From contig NZ_CP171843.1 in the NCBI RefSeq assembly GCF_048020265.1, positions 2,170,001 through 2,234,000 of the forward strand: a stretch of 64,000 nt of DNA. The letters run 5' to 3'. This document shows, piece after piece, positions 25,546-34,396 of this stretch. The translations under genes were made by a program, and so were the position numbers. Below the pieces are notes generated by a model. It worked only from the letters and a program-made list of their open reading frames with translations, did no database searches and was not told where the DNA came from. Source of the stretch: Limnohabitans_A sp048020265. Lineage in GTDB: Bacteria; Pseudomonadota; Gammaproteobacteria; Burkholderiales; Burkholderiaceae_C. Every line of letters starts with the position of its first letter. Position 1 is the first letter of the stretch.

Positions 25546-26622
25546 TCATTTCGTCTTGAGCGATTTGCCATGCTCAGGCGAAGGCCACAGCCCACGGGGA
25601 CGCATCAACATGATCACGATCATGGCCAGCGCCACCAGCAACTGGCGCAAAATGGCTGAGTCCAGACGCCCGCCCGTCATCTCCTGCAAGGGGCCAGCGA
25701 CATAGCGCAGTACTTCGGGCAAGGCCGACAGCAAGATGGCGCCCAGAATCACACCGGGCAAATAGCCGAGGCCACCCAGCACCACCATGGCCACGATCAT
25801 CACCGACTCCATCAGGCTGAAGGACTCGGGCGAGATGAAGCCTTGGAAGCCGGCAAACATGGCACCCGAAACACCGCCGAAGGTAGCGCCCATGCCAAAG
25901 GCCAGCAGCTTGAGGTTGCGGGTGTTCAAGCCCATGGCTTTGGCCGCAATCTCGTCTTCGCGGATCGCCATCCAGGCGCGGCCAATGCGGGACACCTCCA
26001 GACGGTGCGAGATCAAAATCGTGACCAGCACCAAGCTGAGGAACAGGTAATAGTAAAGCGAGACCGAAGCGATTTCAAAATCACCAATCATCAGTTTCTT
26101 GCCCAGGTTCAGCCCGAAAATCGAAATCGGATCGATCTGGTCCAGGCCCTTGGGGCCGTTGGTGATGTTGACCGGGTGGTCCAGGTTGTTCATGAACACG
26201 CGGATGATTTCGCCAAAGCCCAGAGTCACGATGGCCAGGTAGTCACCGCGCAGCTTGAGCGTGGGCGCACCCAGCAACATGCCGAACAAACCGGCCAGCG
26301 CCGCCCCTACCGGCACGATCAGCCAGATGGGCATGTGCAAGCCGGTCGGATACGCCGCAGCGATCCATGCAAAGGTGTTGGTCAGGTGTGGCGATGACAG
26401 CAGGCCGTACATATAGGCCCCCACAGCGAAGAAGGCCACGTAACCCAGGTCCAGCAAACCGGCATAGCCCACCACAATGTTCAGGCCAATGGCCAACAAA
26501 ATGTAGAGCAAGGCCATGTCGGCGATGCGCACCCAGGCGTTGCCGAACATCTGCAGGATCAGGGGCAAGGCGATGAGCGCTGCACCGATCAGGATGTATT
26601 GAAGTGTCTTGTTGTTTTTCAT
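25546..26622 (-). CDS. livM: Branched-chain amino acid ABC transporter permease LivM
   Basis: The protein has 358 residues from ATG 26622 (MKNNKTLQYILIG), with GGAG six bases upstream. It has about ten hydrophobic segments, the LivM region YVAFFAVGAYMYGLL near the first third, LGAPTLKLRGDYLAIVTLGFGEIIR, and the EAA-like loop RIGRAWMAIREDEIAAKAMGLN, which contacts the ATPases. Its stop lies inside the livG ribosome site region, so the two are coupled. Confidence 0.93.
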   Translation of the reverse strand: MKNNKTLQYILIGAALIALPLILQMFGNAWVRIADMALLYILLAIGLNIVVGYAGLLDLGYVAFFAVGAYMYGLLSSPHLTNTFAWIAAAYPTGLHMPIWLIVPVGAALAGLFGMLLGAPTLKLRGDYLAIVTLGFGEIIRVFMNNLDHPVNITNGPKGLDQIDPISIFGLNLGKKLMIGDFEIASVSLYYYLFLSLVLVTILISHRLEVSRIGRAWMAIREDEIAAKAMGLNTRNLKLLAFGMGATFGGVSGAMFAGFQGFISPESFSLMESVMIVAMVVLGGLGYLPGVILGAILLSALPEVLRYVAGPLQEMTGGRLDSAILRQLLVALAMIVIMLMRPRGLWPSPEHGKSLKTK

Positions 26623-26633
26623 GTTCGACTCCA

Positions 26634-27563
26634 TCAAGCGCGATCGGCCACACGTTCACCCATGAGGCCCGAAGGACGCAAGGTCAACACGATGATCAAG
26701 ACAATGAACGCAAAGATGTCGGTGTAATGGCTGCCCAAAACACCGCCCGTGAGGTGGCCGATGTAACCCGAACCAATGGCTTCGATCAGGCCCAGCAAAA
26801 TGCCGCCAATGACCGCGCCCGACAAATTGCCAATGCCGCCAAACACCGCCGCGGTGAAGGCCTTCAGGCCAGGCAAGAAGCCCATGGCGTGTTGCGCCGT
26901 GCCGTAGTTGGATGCGTACATCACACCCGCAATGGCCGCCAAAATGGCGCCAATCACGAAGGTGGCCGAAATCACCATGTCGGGCTTCACACCCATGAGA
27001 CCCGCCACGCGCGGATTCTCGGCCGTGGCCCGCATGGCGCGGCCCAGACGTGTGTAATTGACCAGCCACATCAGGATCGCCAGCGACACGGCCGTGACGC
27101 CCAAAATCATGATTTGGGTGGGCGTGATCACCACGCCACCCATGTTGATGGGGGTGCTGGACAGGAGTGTCGGGTAAGCCTTGTAGTTGGGCTTCCAGAT
27201 GATCATGGCCAGGGTCTGCAGCAAGATGCTCATGCCGATCGCGGTGATCAGGGGGGCCAGTTTGGGGCTGTTGCGCAAGGGCCGGTAAGCGATTTTTTCA
27301 ATCGAATAGTTCAAAACCACGGCCACCACACACGCAATCAGCGTGGCCAGGATCAGGATGACCCATCCTGGTGCACCCGGCATGGCGTCACGCATCATGC
27401 CGATCGCGGACCAGCTCGTCAGAGCCCCCACCATCAGCACTTCACCGTGTGCAAAGTTGATCAGGTTGATGATGCCGTACACCATGGTGTAGCCCAAGGC
27501 CACCAAGGCGTACATGCTGCCCATGACCAGGCCGTTGATGACCTGCTGGAAGAAGACGTCCAT
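26634..27563 (-). CDS. livH: Branched-chain amino acid ABC transporter permease LivH
   Basis: The protein has 309 residues from ATG 27563 (MDVFFQQVINGLVMGSMYAL), with GGAG upstream. It has eight or more membrane segments, the LivH start GYTMVYGIINLINFAHGEVLM, and the loop RLGRAMRATAENPRVAGLMGVKPD that docks to the ATPase. It is the first gene of the operon. A rho-independent terminator belonging to rarA lies about 100 bp upstream, so livH has its own promoter in 27564-27658. I see no livJ/livK binding-protein gene nearby. Confidence 0.93.
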   Translation of the reverse strand: MDVFFQQVINGLVMGSMYALVALGYTMVYGIINLINFAHGEVLMVGALTSWSAIGMMRDAMPGAPGWVILILATLIACVVAVVLNYSIEKIAYRPLRNSPKLAPLITAIGMSILLQTLAMIIWKPNYKAYPTLLSSTPINMGGVVITPTQIMILGVTAVSLAILMWLVNYTRLGRAMRATAENPRVAGLMGVKPDMVISATFVIGAILAAIAGVMYASNYGTAQHAMGFLPGLKAFTAAVFGGIGNLSGAVIGGILLGLIEAIGSGYIGHLTGGVLGSHYTDIFAFIVLIIVLTLRPSGLMGERVADRA

Positions 27564-27658
27564 ATATTTCTCCGTGTTTGGACCTGCGCTTAGCGGGTCT
27601 ACGCGTCGGTTGTTGTTCTCATGACAAGAATCACCTTTTGGGTGAGCCCTGACAACTA

Positions 27659-27696
27659 GCAAAAACCCCGCCAGATTTGCACAGCATCTGGCGGGG
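27659..27696 (-). terminator. Rho-independent terminator of rarA
   Basis: On the minus strand an 11-bp stem, CCCCGCCAGAT / ATCTGGCGGGG, with a 9-nt loop is followed by TTTTT (27661-27665). It separates rarA from livH. Confidence 0.85.
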
Positions 27697-27750
27697 TGGC
27701 GGGATTGTAGTGAAAGAAAGTATCCCCTCAGTATTCAATCCTGTCAGGAC

Positions 27751-29049
27751 TTACCCTGTGGCCGAATTTTTCTTTCGCAGTTCTTCCAGTTTGTCGGCAA
27801 TTTTGATTTCCAGGCCCCTGCGCACGGGTTTATAAAAACCGGGTTCGGGCATGCCGTCGGGCAAATAGCGCTCGCCTGCGGCAAAACCGTCCTCTTCATC
27901 ATGGGCGTAACGGTAGCCCTTGCCATAGTCCAGCTGCTTCATGAGCTGGGTGGGCGCATTGCGCAAATGCATGGGCACTGGGCGGGTGCCGTCTTTTTGG
28001 ACCCAGGCCTTGGCCTCGTTGAAGGCTTTGTAAGCGGCATTGGATTTAGGGGCCACGGCCAGATAAATCACGCACTGCGCCAGCGTCAGCTCACCCTCGG
28101 GGCTGCCCAGGCGCTCATAAACCTCGGCGGCGTCCAGCGCCATGCGCAGCGCACGCGGGTCGGCCAAGCCGATGTCTTCGCTGGCCATGCGGATCAGCCG
28201 CCGGGCCATGTAGCGCGGGTCCGCACCGCCGTCGAGCATGCGCACGAACCAATACAGGGCGGCATCGGGGTCGGAGCCGCGCACCGATTTGTGCAAGGCG
28301 CTGATGGTGTCGTAGAACTGCTCGCCGCCTTTGTCGTAGCGACGCATGCGCTCGCCCAGCACACGCATCAACCAGGCGTCGGTCACCGGGTCGATGCTTT
28401 CCTGCTGGGCCGCCATGGCCAGGGTTTCCAGCGTGTTGAGCAAACGCCGGGCATCGCCATCGGCATAGGCCAGCAAGCGGGCCAACGCATCTGGCTCGAT
28501 GGCGGGGATGGCTTGAATGGCCTGAGCCCTTAACACGATGCTTTGCAGGTCTTCCTCGGTCAGGGGCTGCAGCACATACACCGCCGCCCGAGACAGCAAA
28601 GCTGAATTCACCTCAAACGAAGGGTTCTCGGTGGTGGCCCCGATGAAGGTGAACAGGCCGCTTTCCACATGCGGCAAAAACGCGTCCTGCTGGCTTTTGT
28701 TGAAGCGATGCACCTCGTCCACAAACATGATGGTGCGCTGAGGGTGCAAGCCTGTGCGGGCGGCTTCGGCTTTTTCCACCGCTTCGCGGATGTCCTTGAC
28801 GCCGCCGAGCACCGCGCTGATGCTCAAAAATTGCGCGTCAAACGCATCGGCCATCAAACGGGCGATGGTGGTTTTGCCCACGCCGGGCGGCCCCCACAAA
28901 ATGCAGCTGTGCGGCTGGCCCGACTCGAACGCGAGACGCAATGCCATGCCCTCGCCCAACAAATGCTGCTGGCCAATCACCTCACCCAAATGGCGCGGGC
29001 GCAAGCGCTCGGCCAAAGGGGCATGGGGGGACAGACTGGCGGCTTTCAT
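27751..29049 (-). CDS. rarA: Replication-associated recombination protein A (RarA/MgsA-type AAA+ ATPase)
   Basis: The protein has 432 residues from ATG 29049 (MKAASLSPHAPLAERLRP). The AAA+ core has Walker A GPPGVGKTTIARLMA (near residue 55), Walker B MFVDEVHRFNK and sensor 1 GATTENPSFEVNSAL, followed by the tetramerisation domain with DKGGEQFYDTISALHKSVRGSDPDAALYW and the DYGKGYRYAHD tail. The protein acts at stalled forks and double-strand ends. The gene lies in the order ftsK-lolA-rarA, conserved in many proteobacteria. Confidence 0.93.
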   Translation of the reverse strand: MKAASLSPHAPLAERLRPRHLGEVIGQQHLLGEGMALRLAFESGQPHSCILWGPPGVGKTTIARLMADAFDAQFLSISAVLGGVKDIREAVEKAEAARTGLHPQRTIMFVDEVHRFNKSQQDAFLPHVESGLFTFIGATTENPSFEVNSALLSRAAVYVLQPLTEEDLQSIVLRAQAIQAIPAIEPDALARLLAYADGDARRLLNTLETLAMAAQQESIDPVTDAWLMRVLGERMRRYDKGGEQFYDTISALHKSVRGSDPDAALYWFVRMLDGGADPRYMARRLIRMASEDIGLADPRALRMALDAAEVYERLGSPEGELTLAQCVIYLAVAPKSNAAYKAFNEAKAWVQKDGTRPVPMHLRNAPTQLMKQLDYGKGYRYAHDEEDGFAAGERYLPDGMPEPGFYKPVRRGLEIKIADKLEELRKKNSATG

Positions 29050-29065
29050 CGGCACCCGGGCAACA

Positions 29066-29752
29066 TCAAGGCCGAATGACGTCCACGCCCGCCGGGGCCT
29101 TGAACACAAAAGTGCTGGCGGGCAAAACCGGGTTGAGCTCAAAGCCCGTAAACGTCAGCACCGACCGCTGGCCCAGACTGTCTTGCACATCGAGCACGGC
29201 CAGCTCGGGGCCAGATGGTGCTGCACGCAAACCCACCATCACCGAGCGGATTTGCCCGTCGGGCGATTGGGGCGTGGCCCGCACCCATTGCAGACCGTCA
29301 CGGTCGGGCTCAGGCGTGAATTGAAAGTCGTTTTTCAGGGTCTGTAAATCCGAGGCCCCGGTGAGCAAGGCGGCCGGGGTCGAGCCCAGCACCTGCGACT
29401 GCGCACGGGCCGTGACCTGGTTCAGGTCCACATCGTGCAGCCACAAGGTCTGGCCATCGGCCACCAGGGTTTGCACAAAGGGCTTGCGGTAGTCAAAGCG
29501 GAATTTGCCTGGCCGCTGGAACTCAAAACGGCCACTCGATGTTTTGGCGCGCGGGGTCTGTCCTGCGCGGCTGGGCGAAGTGACCACCTGGGTGAAGTCG
29601 GCCCGGCCGCTGCGGGCCTGCTTCATGAACTGGGCCAGCAGGTCCACACTGTCGGCATGAGCAGGCAGGGCCAAGGACCACACTGCCGCAGCCAGCAGCA
29701 AGCTGACGCCCCAACCCAGCACAGATCGGCGCTGTTCAAAATTGTTTGTCAT
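29066..29752 (-). CDS. lolA: Outer membrane lipoprotein carrier protein LolA
   Basis: The protein has 228 residues from ATG 29752; a GTG at 29761 overlaps the ftsK stop as GTGA and is possible. The signal peptide ends ALPAHA. The mature part has the LolA beta-barrel half sequence, SGRADFTQVV, SSGRFEFQRPGKFRFDYRKPF and LVADGQTLWLHDVDLNQVT. It shuttles lipoproteins through the periplasm from LolCDE to LolB. The matching lolC and lolD genes lie at 59-61 kb in this window. Confidence 0.92.
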   Translation of the reverse strand: MTNNFEQRRSVLGWGVSLLLAAAVWSLALPAHADSVDLLAQFMKQARSGRADFTQVVTSPSRAGQTPRAKTSSGRFEFQRPGKFRFDYRKPFVQTLVADGQTLWLHDVDLNQVTARAQSQVLGSTPAALLTGASDLQTLKNDFQFTPEPDRDGLQWVRATPQSPDGQIRSVMVGLRAAPSGPELAVLDVQDSLGQRSVLTFTGFELNPVLPASTFVFKAPAGVDVIRP

Positions 29753-29757
29753 TCGGC

Positions 29758-32160
29758 TCACTCTGCCCGTGCGGGCACCAAAATTTCACGCTGACCACTG
29801 CCGCTCATGGCACTGACCAGACCGGCTTTTTCCATGTCTTCCACCAAGCGGGCGGCACGGTTGTAGCCGATCTTGAGGTGGCGCTGCACCAGCGAAATGC
29901 TGGCCTTGCGGTTTTTCAAGACCACTTCCACGGCCTGGTCGTACATCGGGTCTTTTTCGCCGTTGTCGCCCTCGCCCAGCATGCCGCCGTCATCGTCCAC
30001 CGTGCCGCCTTCGAGCACGCCTTCGATGTAATCGGGCTCGCCCTGGCTTTTCAGGTAGCTCACCACCCGGTGCACTTCTTCGTCGCTCACAAAAGCGCCG
30101 TGCACCCGGATCGGGAAACCCGTGCCCGAGGGCATGTACAGCATGTCGCCCATGCCCAGCAGGGCTTCGGCCCCCATCTGGTCGAGGATGGTTCGGCTGT
30201 CGATCTTGCTCGAGACCTGAAAGGCGATGCGGGTCGGGATGTTGGCCTTGATCAGGCCTGTGATCACGTCCACGCTGGGGCGCTGGGTGGCCAAAATCAG
30301 ATGGATGCCAGCAGCGCGTGCCTTCTGGGCCAAGCGGGCAATCAACTCTTCGATCTTCTTGCCCACCACCATCATCAAATCGGCCAACTCGTCGATCACC
30401 ACCACAATGTGCGGCAAGCGCTTGAGCGGCTCCGGGTCATCGGGTGTGAGGCTGAAGGGGTTGTAGATGAACTCTTCGCGGGCAGTGGCTTCGTCGATCT
30501 TCTGGTTGTAACCGGCCAGGTTGCGCACGCCCATCTTGCTCATCAGCTTGTAGCGTTTCTCCATCTCGGCCACACACCAGTTCAGGCCATGCGCGGCCTG
30601 GCGCATGTCGGTGACCACCGGGGCCAGCAGGTGCGGAATGCCTTCATAAACCGACATTTCCAGCATCTTGGGGTCGATCATCAAGAGGCGCACATCGCGT
30701 GCTTCGGCTTTGTAAAGCAGCGACAAAATCATGGCGTTGATACCGACCGATTTGCCGGAGCCGGTGGTGCCGGCCACCAGCACATGCGGCATCTTGGCCA
30801 GATCGGCCACCACTGGGTTGCCAATGATGTCTTTGCCCAGACCCATGGTCAGCATCGACTTGGCTTCGTTGTAGACCTGCGAGCCCAAAATCTCGCTCAG
30901 CTTGATCGACTGGCGTTTGGCGTTGGGCAACTCCAGCGCCATGAAGTTTTTGCCGGGAATGGTCTCGATCACCCGGATGGACACCAGACTGAGCGAACGC
31001 GCCAGGTCTTTGGCCAGATTCACCACCTGCGAGCCTTTGACGCCCGTGGCCGGTTCGATCTCGTAACGGGTGATCACCGGGCCGGGGGCTGCGGCCACCA
31101 CACGCACTTCCACACCAAAATCCTTGAGCTTTTTCTCGATCAGGCGGCTGGTCATTTCCAGCGTCTCGGGCGACACCGTTTCTTGCCGGATGGACAAGCT
31201 ATCGAGCAAATCGACTTGCGGCAGCTTGCTGTCAGGCAACTCGGTGAACAGGGGTTTCTGGCGTTCCTTGACCACCCGATCGCTGCGCGGCACCTCCATG
31301 ACGGTGGGCTCTATGACCCGGGGGGCAAGGGGCTGTGCGGGCATAGGCACGGGCTCCAAATCGAGTTGACCTTCGGCTGCAGTCGTCAAAGGACTGAGAT
31401 CCCATTGCGGCTCGATGGCCTGCAAAGGTGTGGTTTGCTCACGTTCGCGCAATGCCTTCTGGCCCAAGGCCAGATCCTCTTCAATTTCACGCTTCACATG
31501 GCGCGACTGGATCAAACCGTCAATGCGGGCACCAATCGACTCGGCCAATTGACCCCACGAAAAGCGAAACACCATGGCCACGCCCGCCACCACCAGGGCA
31601 ATACCCATCAAGGCGGCCCCGGTAAAACCCAACCAGCGTACGCTGGCGGTGCCCACCAAATAGCCCAGAACGCCGCCACTGTGGCCTGGCAGATGGGTCT
31701 CCAGCCGGTACAAACGGGCCCACTCCATGCTGGCACTCGCCGCCAACAACACCAACAGGCCGATCCAAAAAGACCAGCGACTGCTCAGGCCAAATCCCGC
31801 ATGAACCGATCCTTCTTCGCCGGAAGGGCCTCGCAACCAGCGGGCCAAACCCACCAACCAAGCACGACTCGCTGCGGCCAAGCACCACCAGGCGGAATAC
31901 CCCAAGCCGAAGTAAGCCAGATCGGCCAACCAAGCGCCCACCGGCCCCACCCAGTTGCGCACACCCTGGCCACTGCCCGAGGTGGACCAAGCCGGATCGG
32001 CGGGGTGGTAACTCAGCAAAGCCAGCAAGCAAAGCAATAACAAAGCGCCGCCCATCAACAGAACGATTTCCTGGGCGAATCGCGCCCAGAAAGTTTGCGG
32101 CGCCTCCTGCGCCTTGTCCCGGGCGGTCGGGTTGGTCAATGTATGCAGGGAATAAGTCAT
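29758..32160 (-). CDS. ftsK: DNA translocase FtsK
   Basis: The protein has 800 residues. The N-terminal membrane domain (about 25-210) has four to five hydrophobic segments. A linker, shorter than in E. coli, follows. The motor has Walker A VAGTTGSGKSVGINAM (near residue 465) and Walker B HIVVVIDELADLMMVVG, with LATQRPSVDVITGLIKANIP after it. The C-terminal gamma winged helix (about 735-795, ASISLVQRHLKIGYNRAARLVEDME) reads KOPS sequences. It links septation with chromosome dimer resolution. The gene is divergent from trxB across 162 bp. Confidence 0.95.
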   Translation of the reverse strand: MTYSLHTLTNPTARDKAQEAPQTFWARFAQEIVLLMGGALLLLCLLALLSYHPADPAWSTSGSGQGVRNWVGPVGAWLADLAYFGLGYSAWWCLAAASRAWLVGLARWLRGPSGEEGSVHAGFGLSSRWSFWIGLLVLLAASASMEWARLYRLETHLPGHSGGVLGYLVGTASVRWLGFTGAALMGIALVVAGVAMVFRFSWGQLAESIGARIDGLIQSRHVKREIEEDLALGQKALREREQTTPLQAIEPQWDLSPLTTAAEGQLDLEPVPMPAQPLAPRVIEPTVMEVPRSDRVVKERQKPLFTELPDSKLPQVDLLDSLSIRQETVSPETLEMTSRLIEKKLKDFGVEVRVVAAAPGPVITRYEIEPATGVKGSQVVNLAKDLARSLSLVSIRVIETIPGKNFMALELPNAKRQSIKLSEILGSQVYNEAKSMLTMGLGKDIIGNPVVADLAKMPHVLVAGTTGSGKSVGINAMILSLLYKAEARDVRLLMIDPKMLEMSVYEGIPHLLAPVVTDMRQAAHGLNWCVAEMEKRYKLMSKMGVRNLAGYNQKIDEATAREEFIYNPFSLTPDDPEPLKRLPHIVVVIDELADLMMVVGKKIEELIARLAQKARAAGIHLILATQRPSVDVITGLIKANIPTRIAFQVSSKIDSRTILDQMGAEALLGMGDMLYMPSGTGFPIRVHGAFVSDEEVHRVVSYLKSQGEPDYIEGVLEGGTVDDDGGMLGEGDNGEKDPMYDQAVEVVLKNRKASISLVQRHLKIGYNRAARLVEDMEKAGLVSAMSGSGQREILVPARAE

Positions 32161-32322
32161 AAATTAAGCCGCAAGCTTACCCGATCAGGCCCCATCCGGG
32201 CCGCCCGCGCCCAAGGCGCAAGACCTCTTTACGCTTTGTCTTTGACGGTTTCTTACAATCAGATCATTCTTTGCATTGCACTGACTTTTCTTTCAACCGT
32301 CTGCTCAACCCGATCGCTCACC

Positions 32323-33282
32323 ATGTCTGCCACTGCCAAACACGCCCAAGTCCTGATTCTCGGCTCCGGCCCTGCCGGCTACACCGCCGCCGTTTACGCC
32401 GCCCGCGCCAACCTCAAACCCCTGCTGATCACCGGCATGGCGCAAGGCGGCCAGCTTATGACCACCACCGAGGTGGACAACTGGCCCGCCGACGTGCATG
32501 GCGTGCAAGGCCCCGACTTGATGCAGCGCTTTCAGGCGCATGCCGAGCGCTTCAACACCGAAATCGTGTTTGACCACATCCACACCGTCAAGTTGGAGCA
32601 GCGCCCCTTCACTCTGATCGGCGACAGCGGCACCTACACCTGCGACAGCCTGATCATCGCCACCGGCGCGTCGGCCAAATACCTGGGCCTGCCCTCCGAA
32701 ACTTCCTTCATGGGCCGCGGCGTGAGCGGATGCGCCACCTGCGACGGCTTCTTCTACCGCGACCAGGTCTGCTGCGTGGTGGGCGGCGGCAACACGGCCG
32801 TCGAAGAAGCCCTGTACCTGTCCAACATCGCCAGCAAGATCTATTTGATCCACCGCCGCGACAAATTCAAGGCCGAGCCCATCTTGGTCGACAAGCTCAT
32901 GGACAAGGTGGCCGCAGGCAAGATCGAGCTGAAAACATTCCAGACCCTGGAAGAAGTGCTGGGCGACGCTTCGGGTGTGACCGGCGTGCGCCTGAAAAGC
33001 ACCAAAGACGGCTCCCTGCACGACGTCGAACTCAAGGGCTGCTTCATCGCCATTGGCCACGCCCCCAACACCGACATCTTCCAGGGCCAGCTGGAACTCG
33101 AAAACGGTTACATCGTGACCCAAAGCGGCCTCAAAGGCTTTGCCACCCAGACCTCGGTGCCCGGCGTGTTCGCTGCGGGTGACGTGCAAGACCACGTCTA
33201 CCGCCAGGCCATCACCAGCGCAGGCACGGGATGTATGGCGGCGCTGGATGCGCAGCGTTTTCTGGAACAGCACAACGGTTAA
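32323..33282 (+). CDS. trxB: Thioredoxin-disulfide reductase
   Basis: The protein has 319 residues from ATG 32323. FAD-binding GSGPAGYTAAVYAARA is at the start, the redox pair CATC (Cys near 137 and 140, matching E. coli 135/138) is in the middle, and the NADPH-binding GGGNTAVEEALYL follows. GVFAAGDVQDHVYRQAITSAGTGCMAALDA is at the end. It reduces thioredoxin with NADPH. The gene is followed by a long GCGAAGCG-loop hairpin (33351-33428), not by a classical terminator. Confidence 0.96.
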   Translation: MSATAKHAQVLILGSGPAGYTAAVYAARANLKPLLITGMAQGGQLMTTTEVDNWPADVHGVQGPDLMQRFQAHAERFNTEIVFDHIHTVKLEQRPFTLIGDSGTYTCDSLIIATGASAKYLGLPSETSFMGRGVSGCATCDGFFYRDQVCCVVGGGNTAVEEALYLSNIASKIYLIHRRDKFKAEPILVDKLMDKVAAGKIELKTFQTLEEVLGDASGVTGVRLKSTKDGSLHDVELKGCFIAIGHAPNTDIFQGQLELENGYIVTQSGLKGFATQTSVPGVFAAGDVQDHVYRQAITSAGTGCMAALDAQRFLEQHNG

Positions 33283-33350
33283 CGCATCCGCGCCTTCGAC
33301 ATGAACGGGAACATCGGCAAGGCTGTGTTGAAAGTCCCGCGAACAGTCAA

Positions 33351-33428
33351 TGGGAGATGGGGGTGCCTGCCGGGGTGATGTGGCAAAGCGAAGCGCCTCT
33401 GAACCCCGGCAGGCACCCCCACCTCCCA
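33351..33428 (+). repeat. GCGAAGCG-loop hairpin element, copy A (after trxB)
   Basis: An 18-bp perfect stem, TGGGGGTGCCTGCCGGGG (33358-33375) with CCCCGGCAGGCACCCCCA (33404-33421), is extended outward by GGGAG / CTCCC. The 28-nt loop contains the 26-nt core (33377-33402), GATGTGGC-AAAGCGAAGCG-CCTCTGA, which is identical to the loop of copy B. There is no T-run after the stem. It begins 69 bp after the trxB stop. Confidence 0.85.
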
Positions 33429-33502
33429 ACCCACAAGGGGCAAACACCACCCTTCAAGCACTGAACCAACTGGCGCAACGATCCAAGCCATCACTTTGAA
33501 GC

Positions 33503-33672
33503 TATAATCTAAAGCCTTGCTGGAACTGCCCGGATTGCCATTCGGGATCACGGAGCCAGCGATCTGGGATACCGCCACCCATCTTGGCGAGGTGAGGCTG
33601 GAGCGCCAGGCCCTGTGCAAATCTGCATGAGACCCATCGGCACCGGCTGTTTAAAAGTATCGGAGTGTCCAC
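33503..33672 (+). promoter_or_regulatory. rpmBG promoter candidate (-10) and long 5' leader
   Basis: TATAAT at 33503-33508 is a perfect -10 without an obvious consensus -35. Transcription starting near 33515 would give a leader of about 158 nt before rpmB. The leader contains several short possible stems, such as CTGG-AGCG-CCAG (33598-33609) and CACC...GGTG, and a ribosome site CGGAGTG before the start. A leader this long before two ribosomal protein genes could be regulatory. Confidence 0.4.
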
Positions 33673-33906
33673 ATGGCACGCGTTTGCGACGTAACGGGCA
33701 AAGGCCCAATGACCGGGAACAACGTTTCCCACGCCAACAACAAAACCAAGCGCCGGTTCCTGCCGAACCTGCAATACCGTCGTTTCTGGGTTGAAACAGA
33801 AAACCGTTGGGTGCGTCTGCGCGTTTCCAGCGCCGCTCTGCGCCTGATCGACAAAAACGGCATCGATGCCGTGCTCGCAGACCTGCGCGCACGCGGTCAA
33901 GCCTAA
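33673..33906 (+). CDS. rpmB: 50S ribosomal protein L28
   Basis: The protein has 77 residues and the standard L28 start MARVCDVTGKGPMTGNNVSHA, then NNKTKRRFLPNLQYRRFWVE and RLIDKNGIDAVL. Full length for the family. A single N-terminal cysteine remains, so this is the zinc-independent form. GGAG lies eight bases before the ATG. rpmG follows after 26 bp, the usual pair. Confidence 0.97.
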   Translation: MARVCDVTGKGPMTGNNVSHANNKTKRRFLPNLQYRRFWVETENRWVRLRVSSAALRLIDKNGIDAVLADLRARGQA

Positions 33907-33932
33907 ACCCAGAACATTAGGAGTCATCTACC

Positions 33933-34103
33933 ATGGCAACCAAAGGCGGACGCGAAAAAATCAAGCTGGAATCCACAGCTGGCACTGGTCACTTCTACAC
34001 GACCAGCAAAAACAAGAAAACCATGCCCGAGAAAATGTCGATCATGAAGTTCGACCCCAAAGCTCGCAAGCACGTGGAATACAAGGAAATCAAGCTGAAG
34101 TGA
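33933..34103 (+). CDS. rpmG: 50S ribosomal protein L33
   Basis: The protein has 56 residues: MATKGGREKIKLESTAGTGH, FYTTSKNKK, then KMSIMKFDPKARKHVEYKEIKLK. No cysteines, so it is the zinc-free paralogue. ATTAGGAGT upstream is a strong ribosome site. It is co-transcribed with rpmB and followed by a terminator. Confidence 0.97.
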   Translation: MATKGGREKIKLESTAGTGHFYTTSKNKKTMPEKMSIMKFDPKARKHVEYKEIKLK

Positions 34104-34125
34104 TTCGGCCTGAGCCTTGCAACAA

Positions 34126-34156
34126 AAAACCCGCTGTTGATACAGCGGGTTTTTTT
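34126..34156 (+). terminator. Rho-independent terminator of rpmBG
   Basis: A 12-bp stem, AAAACCCGCTGT / ACAGCGGGTTTT, has the loop TGAT and runs into a T tract ending at 34156. It lies about 22 bp after the rpmG stop. Confidence 0.9.
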
Positions 34157-34349
34157 ATGCCTGAAACTGGGTTGCATCCGGCGGGCTGCACAGCTTCACC
34201 CTACCCGTCTCGATATGTCCTTGGACGTATCCTGCCATCGAAGGGAACTTCAACTGTCATCAATCCAGCAGGCGCGGGTAGCACGTCCTGCCAAGCCTGA
34301 CGAATGGCTGTAGGCACAAGAAAAGGCACCCGCATCAGAAACCCCCTTC

Positions 34350-34377
34350 AAAGCAAACAGGGCCCGAAGGCCCTGTT
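34350..34377 (-). terminator. Terminator downstream of the desaturase gene
   Basis: On the minus strand a 9-bp stem, AACAGGGCC / GGCCCTGTT, is closed by a UUCG tetraloop and followed by TGCTTTG. It lies about 20 bp after the desaturase stop. The region 34157-34349 between the two terminators shows no further feature. Confidence 0.7.
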
Positions 34378-34396
34378 GAGGTGGATGCTGAAAGAA

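Noticed and set aside
29746..32040. A 764-codon open frame on the plus strand
   Set aside because: It is antisense to ftsK, which has all its motifs. The frame is rich in His, Gln and Gly and has no domain.
33351..33428. Rho-independent terminator of trxB
   Set aside because: The stem is strong but no T-run follows and the loop is 28 bases long with a conserved sequence; kept as a hairpin element and not as a classical terminator.
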